DNA of 64,000 nucleotides from Paraburkholderia tropica (GTDB lineage: Bacteria; Pseudomonadota; Gammaproteobacteria; Burkholderiales; Burkholderiaceae). Each line of letters opens with the position of its first letter. Positions within the stretch are counted from its first letter, which is position 1. The translations under genes were made by a program, and so were the position numbers. The notes beneath the pieces are model-generated. The model was not told the origin of the DNA and searched no databases. It worked only from the letters and a program-made list of their open reading frames with translations. The DNA is taken from contig NZ_CAJZAR010000068.1 of NCBI RefSeq assembly GCF_914484835.1, forward strand, positions 296,605 to 360,604. Reading direction: 5' to 3'. Below are positions 8,209 to 14,932 of the stretch, piece after piece.

Positions 8209-8973
8209 ATGTCGGTTTCCGAATCAAATGTTGTGCCGTTCGTGCCGGAAACGGCATTCGGCATCTGGTTTCTCCGCACCCACACGTGGGAGCATCACGT
8301 CCTGCGCGTGGCGATCAACGATCTCAAGCGACTGATCGATCAGCCGCTGCCTCAAGCGCCCACGATCGTCGACGTCGGCTGCGGCCAGGGCAAGTCGTTC
8401 CCTCTGCTCGCCGAGGCCTTCCGTCCGCGCCGCATCGTCGGCATCGACTATCACGAGGCTTCGCTCGAACTCGCGACGCAAGCGGCGCGCGCGGTTCAGC
8501 AGCGCCAGCAGTCACAGGCATCGCAGACGCAGACGCAGACGCAGACGGCATTCGACGTGCTGCACGGCGACTGCGCGAACCTGCCCTTGCCTTCGGCCAG
8601 CGCCGACATCGTGTTCTGCCACCAGACCTTTCATCATCTGGTCGAGCAGGAGCGCGCGCTCGCGGAATTCCATCGCGTGCTGAAGCCGGGCGGCGTTTTG
8701 CTGTTTGCCGAATCCACCGAAGCCTATATTCGCTCGTGGGTCATTCGTCTGCTGTTTCGCCATCCCATGCAGGTGCAAAAAAGCGCCGACGGCTACCTCG
8801 GCATGATACGCCACGCAGGTTTCCGCTTCGCCGAGCACAATGTCTCGCTCCCTTATTTGTGGTGGAGCCGCGCGGCGGATTTCGGTCTGTTCGAGCGCCT
8901 CGGCCTGCATCATCCGAAGCCCGGCAAGCGCCGCGAAACGCTGGTGAACGTTGCCGCGGTGAAAGCGCAGTAA
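8209..8973 (+). CDS. class I SAM-dependent methyltransferase of the APE locus
   Basis: This is a 254-residue Rossmann-fold methyltransferase. Motif I is IVDVGCGQGKS, the acidic residue binding the SAM ribose is in GIDYHEAS, motif II/III appears as DIVFCHQTFHHL, and LKPGGVLLFAES is motif post-I/IV. Methyltransferases are regular members of APE loci, where they methylate the aromatic head group, so O- or C-methylation of the polyene head is the likely role. It is transcribed opposite to the rest of the cluster, divergent from the halogenase-like gene. ATG 8209 after GGGGAAAAAT is the most likely start; an upstream in-frame start at 8176 exists. A CAGACG hexamer repeat encodes a Gln-Thr run at the edge of the fold. 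Confidence 0.85.
   Translation: MSVSESNVVPFVPETAFGIWFLRTHTWEHHVLRVAINDLKRLIDQPLPQAPTIVDVGCGQGKSFPLLAEAFRPRRIVGIDYHEASLELATQAARAVQQRQQSQASQTQTQTQTAFDVLHGDCANLPLPSASADIVFCHQTFHHLVEQERALAEFHRVLKPGGVLLFAESTEAYIRSWVIRLLFRHPMQVQKSADGYLGMIRHAGFRFAEHNVSLPYLWWSRAADFGLFERLGLHHPKPGKRRETLVNVAAVKAQ
8524..8547 (+). repeat. four CAGACG hexamers inside the methyltransferase gene
   Basis: Four exact head-to-tail copies of CAGACG encode (Gln-Thr)x4 in a loop between two conserved motifs. Because the unit is six bases, gain or loss of copies keeps the frame. Confidence 0.85.
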
Positions 8974-8990
8974 ACCAGGCGCGCAAACGG

Positions 8991-9016
8991 CGCGGCGCGT
9001 ATTGTCACGCGCCGCG
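8991..9016. other. 9-bp stem-loop between convergent genes
   Basis: CGCGGCGCG and CGCGCCGCG flank an 8-base loop between the methyltransferase stop and the 3' end of the gene at 9040. On the plus strand it is followed by an A-run rather than a T-run, so it may act as a bidirectional barrier or transcript 3' end, but it is not a textbook intrinsic terminator. Confidence 0.4.
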
Positions 9017-9039
9017 GCCCGAAAAAAATCGAAAAATAA

Positions 9040-9480
9040 TTACTTCGCGCCCTTCAACGCCACCACGTCGCCCACCAGCGCCACGCCCGCGATCATCGTG
9101 CCCGCGCCGCACGTGAAGTCCGTCGGGCTCTCGGTCAGGTTGTTACGGTAATTGCTCTTGATGTTGATGACCGCGTTGCCGCCCTGCTGGCGCGCGCGCT
9201 CCTGCAACTCGCGCACCGCCGAAAGAAACACGTGCTGGCAGGCTTCTTCATCGCTCTTGTTGAGCGCGTTCGTCTTCTTGTTGGTCGCGATGGTTCCCAT
9301 CGTTTTTTTCACGGCCGGATGCTTCTGGCCCGCGAAATACAGCGCAATATCGTCGCCCACTTTGCCCGGCTCGCTTTGCAGCGCGTCGGCCACCGGATAG
9401 GTGTCCACCGTATCGCGCGCCCAGGCATGCGTCGTCACGAAAGCCGCGCACAGCGCGGTCGTCATCCACAGTTTTTTCAT
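9040..9480 (-). CDS. small secreted protein, paralogue of the next gene (function unknown)
   Basis: This is a 146-residue protein with a signal peptide (MKKLWMTTALCAAFVTTHAWA). The mature part has DDIALYFAGQKHPAVKK, a Cys-containing helix (EEACQHVFLSAVRELQERARQQGGNAVINI) and a second cysteine in FTCGAG. The same order of motifs occurs in the lipoprotein encoded directly upstream, so the two arose by duplication. Similar small proteins are found at the ends of Burkholderia pigment operons and are sometimes mislabelled as excinuclease subunits. Nothing in the sequence supports a DNA-repair role. Location points to an envelope function linked to the APE pigment. The two cysteines could form a disulphide. 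Confidence 0.75.
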   Translation of the reverse strand: MKKLWMTTALCAAFVTTHAWARDTVDTYPVADALQSEPGKVGDDIALYFAGQKHPAVKKTMGTIATNKKTNALNKSDEEACQHVFLSAVRELQERARQQGGNAVINIKSNYRNNLTESPTDFTCGAGTMIAGVALVGDVVALKGAK

Positions 9481-9499
9481 TGTTGCTCTCTCCGCTGGA

Positions 9500-9949
9500 T
9501 CACTGGGCCTGCAGCACGACGAGATCGCCCTTCACGGCGATCGCCGCCGCGCTCGGGCTCACGCCGCAGGTGTATTCGGTCGCCGACTTCGATTCGTTTT
9601 CGTGAAAGCGCGTCGAGACGTTGATGACCGCGTTCGCGCCCTTGCTGCGCGCGTCGGCGCGCAGTTTGCCGACCGCGTCGGCGAGCGCCTTGTTGCACGA
9701 GACATCGGGGCCGTCCGTCGAACGCGCGATACGCACGGAATGCGACGCTTCGCCGACACGGCGCGCGACCTCGGCATGCGGCTGCGTGCTGAAGTAGATC
9801 GCGATGTCCGCATTGCCTGTCGTCGTCAATGCAGCGGGCGCGGCGGACAGCGCCGGCTGGATCGGCAATGTCTTCAACTGCGTGCCGCAAGCGGCCAGCG
9901 TGAGGCTGACGAACGCGGCGGCGGTCAGCGTGAGGCTCGGTGTTCTCAT
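9500..9949 (-). CDS. predicted lipoprotein, paralogue of the previous gene
   Basis: The 149-residue precursor has a lipobox ending LTLAAC-G with the acylated cysteine at residue 21, so it is probably anchored in the outer or inner membrane from the periplasmic side. It shares with its neighbour the blocks ADIAIYFSTQPHAEVARRV, a cysteine in VSCNKALADAVGKL, KGANAVINVS and a C-terminal YTCG. It lies 46 bp after the last ketosynthase gene on the same strand and is probably cotranscribed with the pigment operon. Many APE operons contain a lipoprotein of another family (DUF3261); none is seen here, so this pair may fill that role. That is speculation. Confidence 0.78.
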   Translation of the reverse strand: MRTPSLTLTAAAFVSLTLAACGTQLKTLPIQPALSAAPAALTTTGNADIAIYFSTQPHAEVARRVGEASHSVRIARSTDGPDVSCNKALADAVGKLRADARSKGANAVINVSTRFHENESKSATEYTCGVSPSAAAIAVKGDLVVLQAQ

Positions 9950-9995
9950 AGGTTTTCCTCGTGGTTTTCAGGAGCGCCTGTCACTCACGGCGCGT

Positions 9996-11246
9996 TCAGT
10001 GCGCATGCAGTGCGCGAAACATCAGGCTGGCGCAACTGCCGCCAAACCCGAACGAAACCGACATCGCCGTCTCGATACGCGCGTCGCGCGTTTCGCGCAC
10101 GAGCGGCAGCGTGGCGGCGAGCGCATCGAGTTCGTCGATACCCACGGCGCCCGCGATCCGGCGATCGCGCATCATCAGCAAGGTGTAGATCGCTTCGTGT
10201 GCGCCGCACGCGCCGAGCGGATGGCCGCTGAGCGCTTTCGTCGACGAAAACGCCGGGACGTCCGCGCCGAACACGTCGCGCAGCGCGAGCAGTTCCTCGA
10301 CGTCGCCCGAGAGCGTGGAAGGCGCATGCGTGTTGATGTAGTCGGGGCGGCACGCCGCCTCGGCGAGCGCGGCGCGCATCGCGCGCGCGATGCCGCCCGC
10401 CTGCGGCGCGACCATCTGCGCGCCGTCCGTGCAATGGCCGAAGCCCGTCACTTCCGCGTGGATGCGCGCGCCGCGCGAGCGCGCGTGAGCGAGCGATTCA
10501 AGCACCAGCACGCCCGCGCCCGAGCCGATCACGAAGCCGTCGCGACGCGTGTCGTAAGGCCGCGACGCGCGCTCCGGCGTGTCGTTGAAACCGCGCGAGA
10601 GCGCGCCCATGGCGTCGAACAGCAGCGTCATGTTGTCGTGCAGCGCTTCGCTGCCGCCCGCGAGCACGAGGTCCTGACGACCGGTCTGGATCAGCTGCAT
10701 CGCCTGGCCGATCGCGAGCGCCGACGTCGTGCACGCCGACGACGGCGAGTACGTCACGCCTTCCATGCCGAACACGTGCGCGAGATTCGCCGATGCCGTG
10801 CTGCTCATCGCCTGCGGCACCGTATAGGGCGGCACGCGGTCCACGCCGCGTGCGCTCGCGCACGCCATCGCCGCGTCGTAAGCCGACATCGTGCCGACGC
10901 CCGAGCCCACCACCGCGCCCACGCGCGGCTGGCGCAGCGCGGCCTCGTCGAGTCCCGCGTCGGCGATGGCGCTGCGCGCCGCATGACACGCGAAGCGCGC
11001 CGTGTCGCCCATGAAGCGCTCGGCCTTGCGCGCGAACGGCCTCTCGTCGTCCACCGATGCGACCGCCGCCACCTGGCTCGCGAAGCCGCGCTCGCGCCAC
11101 GCCGCCACGCGCGTGATGCCGCCGCGTCCGTCGCGCAGGCGCGCGGCCACGCCGTCGAGCGTGTTGCCGAGGCACGAGACGATGCCCATGCCCGTCACGA
11201 CCACGCGTTGCAATCCGTTCGACGTTAAGGATTCCTGCATGCTCAC
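9996..11246 (-). CDS. beta-ketoacyl-ACP synthase (additional KS of the APE operon)
   Basis: This is a 416-residue thiolase-fold condensing enzyme. The nucleophile is Cys172 in SPSSACTTSALAIG. The two histidines are present in an unusual NTHAPST (normally N-A-H-G-T-S-T) and in SGHPLGACGAHE. It is the last of four KS-like proteins in the operon. The usual APE set is one KS that pairs with a chain-length factor plus one further KS, so this copy looks like an expansion. It starts with GTG inside the stop of the preceding KS gene (4-bp overlap); an ATG lies two codons later. The enzyme is likely active, but which elongation or priming step it performs cannot be told from sequence. Confidence 0.85.
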   Translation of the reverse strand: MSMQESLTSNGLQRVVVTGMGIVSCLGNTLDGVAARLRDGRGGITRVAAWRERGFASQVAAVASVDDERPFARKAERFMGDTARFACHAARSAIADAGLDEAALRQPRVGAVVGSGVGTMSAYDAAMACASARGVDRVPPYTVPQAMSSTASANLAHVFGMEGVTYSPSSACTTSALAIGQAMQLIQTGRQDLVLAGGSEALHDNMTLLFDAMGALSRGFNDTPERASRPYDTRRDGFVIGSGAGVLVLESLAHARSRGARIHAEVTGFGHCTDGAQMVAPQAGGIARAMRAALAEAACRPDYINTHAPSTLSGDVEELLALRDVFGADVPAFSSTKALSGHPLGACGAHEAIYTLLMMRDRRIAGAVGIDELDALAATLPLVRETRDARIETAMSVSFGFGGSCASLMFRALHAH

Positions 11247-12469
11247 CGGACGCGCTTGAAGATCAACGACGTGTTCACGCCGCCGAACGCGAAGTTATTG
11301 CTCATCACGTAGTCGGCGTCGATCTCGCGCGGCGCGCCCATGATGTAGTCGAGCGGCGCGCAGGCCGGATCGACCTCGTGCAGATTCAGCGTCGGCGCGT
11401 AGCGATTGCGCTTCATCATTTCGATCGTCCACCACGCTTCGATCGCGCCGCACGCGCCGAGCGTATGGCCGATATAGCTCTTGAGCGAACTGATCGGCAT
11501 GCGCGCGCCGAAGGTTTCCGCCGTGGCGTGGCTTTCGGCGATATCGCCGCGATCGGTCGAGGTGCCGTGCGCGTTCACGTAGGCAATCGCTTCGGGCGCG
11601 AGTTGCGCGTCGGCGAGCGCCTGGCGCATCGCGACCGCCATCGTCGCCGCCGTGGGCTGCGTGATATGCGCGCCATCGGAGTTGCAGCCGAAGCCCACGA
11701 CTTCCGCGTGAATGCGCGCGCCGCGCGCCAGCGCGTGCTCGTACTCTTCGAGCACGAGCGTGGCCGCGCCCTCGCCCACCACGAGCCCGTCGCGCGCGGC
11801 GTCGAACGGACGCGGCGTGGATTGCGGATCATCGTTGCGCGTGCTGGTGGCGTAGAGCATGTCGAACACGGCCACGCCCGGCCCCGAGAGTTCTTCCGCG
11901 CCGCCCGCGAGCATCAGCGCCTGCTTGCCGCTCGCGATCATTTCATACGCGTAGCCGATGGCCTGGCTGCCCGAAGCGCACGCGCACGACGTCGGCACGA
12001 TGCGGCCCTTCAGGTCCCAGAAGAGGCTCACGTTCACCGCCGTCGTGTGCGGCATCATCTGCACGTAGCTGTTCGACGTGACGTCGCTCATCGAGCCGGT
12101 TTCGAGCATCTTGCCGAACGCGCGCACGGGTTCCACCGAGCCCGCCGACGATCCGTACGCCACGCCCATGCGGCCGTCCTTGATCGACGCATCGTCGAGC
12201 AGGCCCGCGTCCGCGAGCGCGTACTCGCTCGCGCGCACCGCGTAGAGCGAGACCGGCCCCATCGAGCGCGTCTTCTTGCGCGGATAGTAGTCGGGCGTCT
12301 CGAACTTCGGCAGCGGTGACGCGAGGCGCGTATGCAGCGCCTCGATGTAATCCCAGTCGTGCACGCGCCGCACCGCATTCGCGCCGCGTTCGAGCGCGGC
12401 CTCCACCTGCTCCCAACGGTCGCCGAGCGCGGTCACGCCGCCCATGCCCGTCACCACGACGCGCTTCAT
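11243..12469 (-). CDS. beta-ketoacyl-ACP synthase (ApeR-like position)
   Basis: This 408-residue FabF/FabB-type ketosynthase has a catalytic Cys164 in PTSCACASGSQAIG, His in VNAHGTSTDRGD and His in YIGHTLGACG, so the Cys-His-His triad is complete. Its gene directly follows the ketoreductase gene, the position of apeR in characterised APE clusters, where this homodimeric KS is thought to make an early chain or starter. The start ATG 12469 shares one base with the ketoreductase stop (TGATG), and its end overlaps the next KS gene by 4 bp. Longer upstream reading in this frame is an artefact of the ketoreductase gene. Confidence 0.88.
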   Translation of the reverse strand: MKRVVVTGMGGVTALGDRWEQVEAALERGANAVRRVHDWDYIEALHTRLASPLPKFETPDYYPRKKTRSMGPVSLYAVRASEYALADAGLLDDASIKDGRMGVAYGSSAGSVEPVRAFGKMLETGSMSDVTSNSYVQMMPHTTAVNVSLFWDLKGRIVPTSCACASGSQAIGYAYEMIASGKQALMLAGGAEELSGPGVAVFDMLYATSTRNDDPQSTPRPFDAARDGLVVGEGAATLVLEEYEHALARGARIHAEVVGFGCNSDGAHITQPTAATMAVAMRQALADAQLAPEAIAYVNAHGTSTDRGDIAESHATAETFGARMPISSLKSYIGHTLGACGAIEAWWTIEMMKRNRYAPTLNLHEVDPACAPLDYIMGAPREIDADYVMSNNFAFGGVNTSLIFKRVR

Positions 12470-13218
12470 CAGACCATGCCTCCGTTGACGCCGATGACCT
12501 GGCGCGTCACATAGGACGCCGCATCCGACATGAGGAAGCCGACCACCGAAGCGACTTCGGCGGGCTGGCCCACGCGGTTCATCGGCACGGCCTTGAGCGC
12601 GTGATCGAGCGGCACTTCGTCGAGCATGCCCGTATCGACGAGACCCGGCGCGACGCTGTTGACCGTGATGTTGCGCGTGGCGAGTTCGACCGCGAGCGCC
12701 TTGGTCGCGCCGATCAGGCCCGCCTTCGCGGCGCTGTAGTTCACCTGGCCGCGATTGCCCGTGACGCCCGACACCGACGCCACCGTGACGATGCGCCCGC
12801 CCTTGCGCGCGCGCACCATCGGCATGACGAGCGGATGCACGACGTTGTAGAAGGCGTCGAGGCCGGTTTCGAGCACGATGTCCCAGTCTTCGTCGGTCAG
12901 TGCGGGGAAGGCCGCGTCGCGCGTCACGCCCGCGCAGCAGACGATGCCGTAGTACGCGCCGTGCGCGGTCACGTCGGCTTCGAGCGCCGCGCGGCAGGCG
13001 GCGCGGTCGCGCACGTCGAATTGCAGCACGCCGGCCGAGCCGCCTTGCGCGGCGATGCCCGCCGTGACGGCTTGCGCTTCCTTCAGGCCCGTGCGGCAAT
13101 GCACGGTGACGGCGAAGCCGTCGGCGGCCAGTTGATAGGCGATCGCGCGGCCAATGCCGCGGCTCGCGCCGGTCACGAGTACGCGCCGGTTCGGGGTCTG
13201 GCTCGGAGTCGGGCTCAT
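12469..13218 (-). CDS. apeQ: 3-ketoacyl-ACP reductase (ApeQ, FabG-like SDR)
   Basis: This 249-residue short-chain dehydrogenase would reduce the beta-keto group of each growing polyene intermediate with NADPH. It shows the N-terminal cofactor motif VLVTGASRGIG (residues ~12-23), a structural CAGVT block in place of NNAG, the catalytic Ser in ASVSG and Tyr/Lys in YSAAKAG, and a C-terminal VIGVNGGMV. Length is normal for FabG. The start codon overlaps the dehydratase stop by 4 bp (ATGA). In the APE pathway it acts between the KS-CLF and the dehydratases on ACP-bound substrates in the cytosol. Confidence 0.9.
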   Translation of the reverse strand: MSPTPSQTPNRRVLVTGASRGIGRAIAYQLAADGFAVTVHCRTGLKEAQAVTAGIAAQGGSAGVLQFDVRDRAACRAALEADVTAHGAYYGIVCCAGVTRDAAFPALTDEDWDIVLETGLDAFYNVVHPLVMPMVRARKGGRIVTVASVSGVTGNRGQVNYSAAKAGLIGATKALAVELATRNITVNSVAPGLVDTGMLDEVPLDHALKAVPMNRVGQPAEVASVVGFLMSDAASYVTRQVIGVNGGMV

Positions 13219-13706
13219 GCTCGGGAGTTTTCCTCGATGAAAGTCTGAAAATCGTGCGGCTGATACACCTTGACCGTGGCCTCGGCGCACAGCACGCCTT
13301 CCTGTTCGATGGTGCAGCCGTAGGCGCCGTGGCCTTCGTCGCTGCGCAGCAGTTCGTTCACGCTCACGCGCAGCGACGCACCGGCCGCGAAGGTGTCGCG
13401 CAGCGCCGTGAAGCGGCGCGTGCCAAGCAGCACGCCAGGGCGCGCCGCCTTGCCCGCGCGCATCGACAGCAGGCCCACGTGGGCGGCAATGGCCTGCGCC
13501 ATCAGTTCGATGCCGATCCATGCGGGCATCGCGCCCTGCGCGTCGGCGTACCACGCATCGGCGCGCACGCTGGCTTCGGCGCTCAGCGATTCGTCGCTGC
13601 ACGCGCACACCGCGTCGAGCAGCAGCATCGTGCCGCGATGCGGGATGATCGATTCGATCGGCGGGAACGCTTCGGCGCCCGATGCGGAATTCAAGGCGAC
13701 GGTCAT
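13215..13706 (-). CDS. apeP: 3-hydroxyacyl-ACP dehydratase, hotdog fold (ApeP-like)
   Basis: This 163-residue FabZ-like protein carries the active-site histidine (His23) in IPHRGTMLLLD and the acidic residue (Glu67) in the central helix GIELMAQAIAA. It should dehydrate hydroxyacyl-ACP intermediates to give the conjugated double bonds, together with the second dehydratase domain fused to the AMP-ligase in this operon. APE dehydratases are known to work as a heterodimer of ApeI and ApeP. The gene overlaps its neighbours by 4 bp on each side. Family fit and position make this assignment strong. Confidence 0.87.
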   Translation of the reverse strand: MTVALNSASGAEAFPPIESIIPHRGTMLLLDAVCACSDESLSAEASVRADAWYADAQGAMPAWIGIELMAQAIAAHVGLLSMRAGKAARPGVLLGTRRFTALRDTFAAGASLRVSVNELLRSDEGHGAYGCTIEQEGVLCAEATVKVYQPHDFQTFIEENSRA

Positions 13707-14932
13707 CGTGCGAACACCAGCGAAGCGTTGCTGCCGCCGAACGCGAACGAATTGCTCATGACGTACTGGCTCCCCGTCCCCGCGCCGCGCGGCAGATAAC
13801 GCTCCGACTCGACGAAATCAAGCGGCGGCAGTGACGCGTCGGCCTGACCGTCCCAGAGATGACGCGGCAGCGCGACGTCGTCGCGCGCGAGCGTCAGCCA
13901 TGCGAGGCCCGCTTCGGTCGCGCCCGCCGCGCCGAGCGTGTGGCCCGTGAGCGGCTTGGTGCCGCTCGCGGCCACGCCGTCGGGGAACACGCGCGCCATC
14001 AGCTGCGCTTCCATCTGATCGTTCTTGATCGTCGCGGTGGCGTGCAGGTTGACGTAGCCGATCGCGCCCGCGCCGATGCCCGCGTCCGCGAGCGCCGCGC
14101 GCAACGCGATCTCGCCGCCCGCGCCCTGCGGATCGGGCGCGGAGATGTGATGCGCGTCGCTCGACTCGCCCGCGCCCGCGAAGCGCACCGGGCCTTCCTC
14201 GCGGCTCATCAGAAAGACCGCTGCGCCTTCGCCGATATTGATGCCGCGCCGGTTCGCGCTCATCGGATTGGTGCGCGCGGCGCTCGTCGATTCGAGCGAC
14301 GCGAAGCCTTGCAGCGTGAGTTCGCAGAGCGTGTCGACGCCGCCGACCACCACCGCATCGCACAGCCGCGCACGCAACAGGCGGCGCGCCGCAACGAACG
14401 CTTTCGCGCTCGACGTGCAGGCCGTCGAAATCGTGAACGCGGGGCCGCCGAGGCCGAGCGCGGCCGCTGCGAACGGGGCCGCGGTGCCGATTTCCATCTG
14501 GCGATAGTCGAAAGGCGTCACGGCGGGTGCATCGCTGTCCGCATCGCTGCCTGCCTGCGCGAACGTCGCTTCCACCGCGCCGATGCCCGATGTACTCGTG
14601 CCCAGCACCACGCCGATGCGGCCCGCGCCGAAGCGCTCGCACGCGGCGTCGACGGCGGGCTGGATCTGCGCCAGCGCCGCGAGCAGCAGGCGGTTGTTGC
14701 GGCAGTCGTAGCTGGCGAGCGCGGCGGGCGGCGCAAAGCCGGGCTGCGCGAGCGGCGCGAGCACGCGGCCCGCGAACGCCTCGCCGATGCGCGTGCGGAT
14801 CGTCCCCATGCCGGGCGCTTCTGCGCGTGCGAGTGCGGCGGCGATGGCGCTCACGTCGTCGCCGAGCGCGTTGACCATGCCGAGCGCGTGCAGATAAACC
14901 GGTCGGGCAGATTGAGAGGCGGGCCGCGCCAT
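13703..14932 (-). CDS. apeO: beta-ketoacyl-ACP synthase (ApeO-like KS, partner of the chain-length factor)
   Basis: This 409-residue FabB-like condensing enzyme has Cys172 in TISTACTSSAKAF, His in YVNLHATATIKND and His in LTGHTLGAAGATEAG. The operon order KS - dehydratase - ketoreductase - KS is the same as apeO-apeP-apeQ-apeR, so this should be the KS that pairs with the chain-length factor encoded at the start of the operon (25477-26217). It catalyses the repeated malonyl-ACP condensations. The start shares one base with the exporter stop codon. N-terminal residues ARPASQSARPVYLHALGMV fit the family. Role is inferred from synteny. Confidence 0.86.
   Translation of the reverse strand: MARPASQSARPVYLHALGMVNALGDDVSAIAAALARAEAPGMGTIRTRIGEAFAGRVLAPLAQPGFAPPAALASYDCRNNRLLLAALAQIQPAVDAACERFGAGRIGVVLGTSTSGIGAVEATFAQAGSDADSDAPAVTPFDYRQMEIGTAAPFAAAALGLGGPAFTISTACTSSAKAFVAARRLLRARLCDAVVVGGVDTLCELTLQGFASLESTSAARTNPMSANRRGINIGEGAAVFLMSREEGPVRFAGAGESSDAHHISAPDPQGAGGEIALRAALADAGIGAGAIGYVNLHATATIKNDQMEAQLMARVFPDGVAASGTKPLTGHTLGAAGATEAGLAWLTLARDDVALPRHLWDGQADASLPPLDFVESERYLPRGAGTGSQYVMSNSFAFGGSNASLVFAR

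Noticed and set aside
8991..9016. Rho-independent terminator between the methyltransferase and the secreted-protein gene
   Set aside because: The stem is good, but the following run is A on the plus strand and mixed on the minus strand, so I list it only as a stem-loop.
9040..9480. Excinuclease-subunit annotation sometimes given to this protein family
   Set aside because: There is a signal peptide, small size and no ATPase or zinc-finger motifs, so a repair role is not supported.
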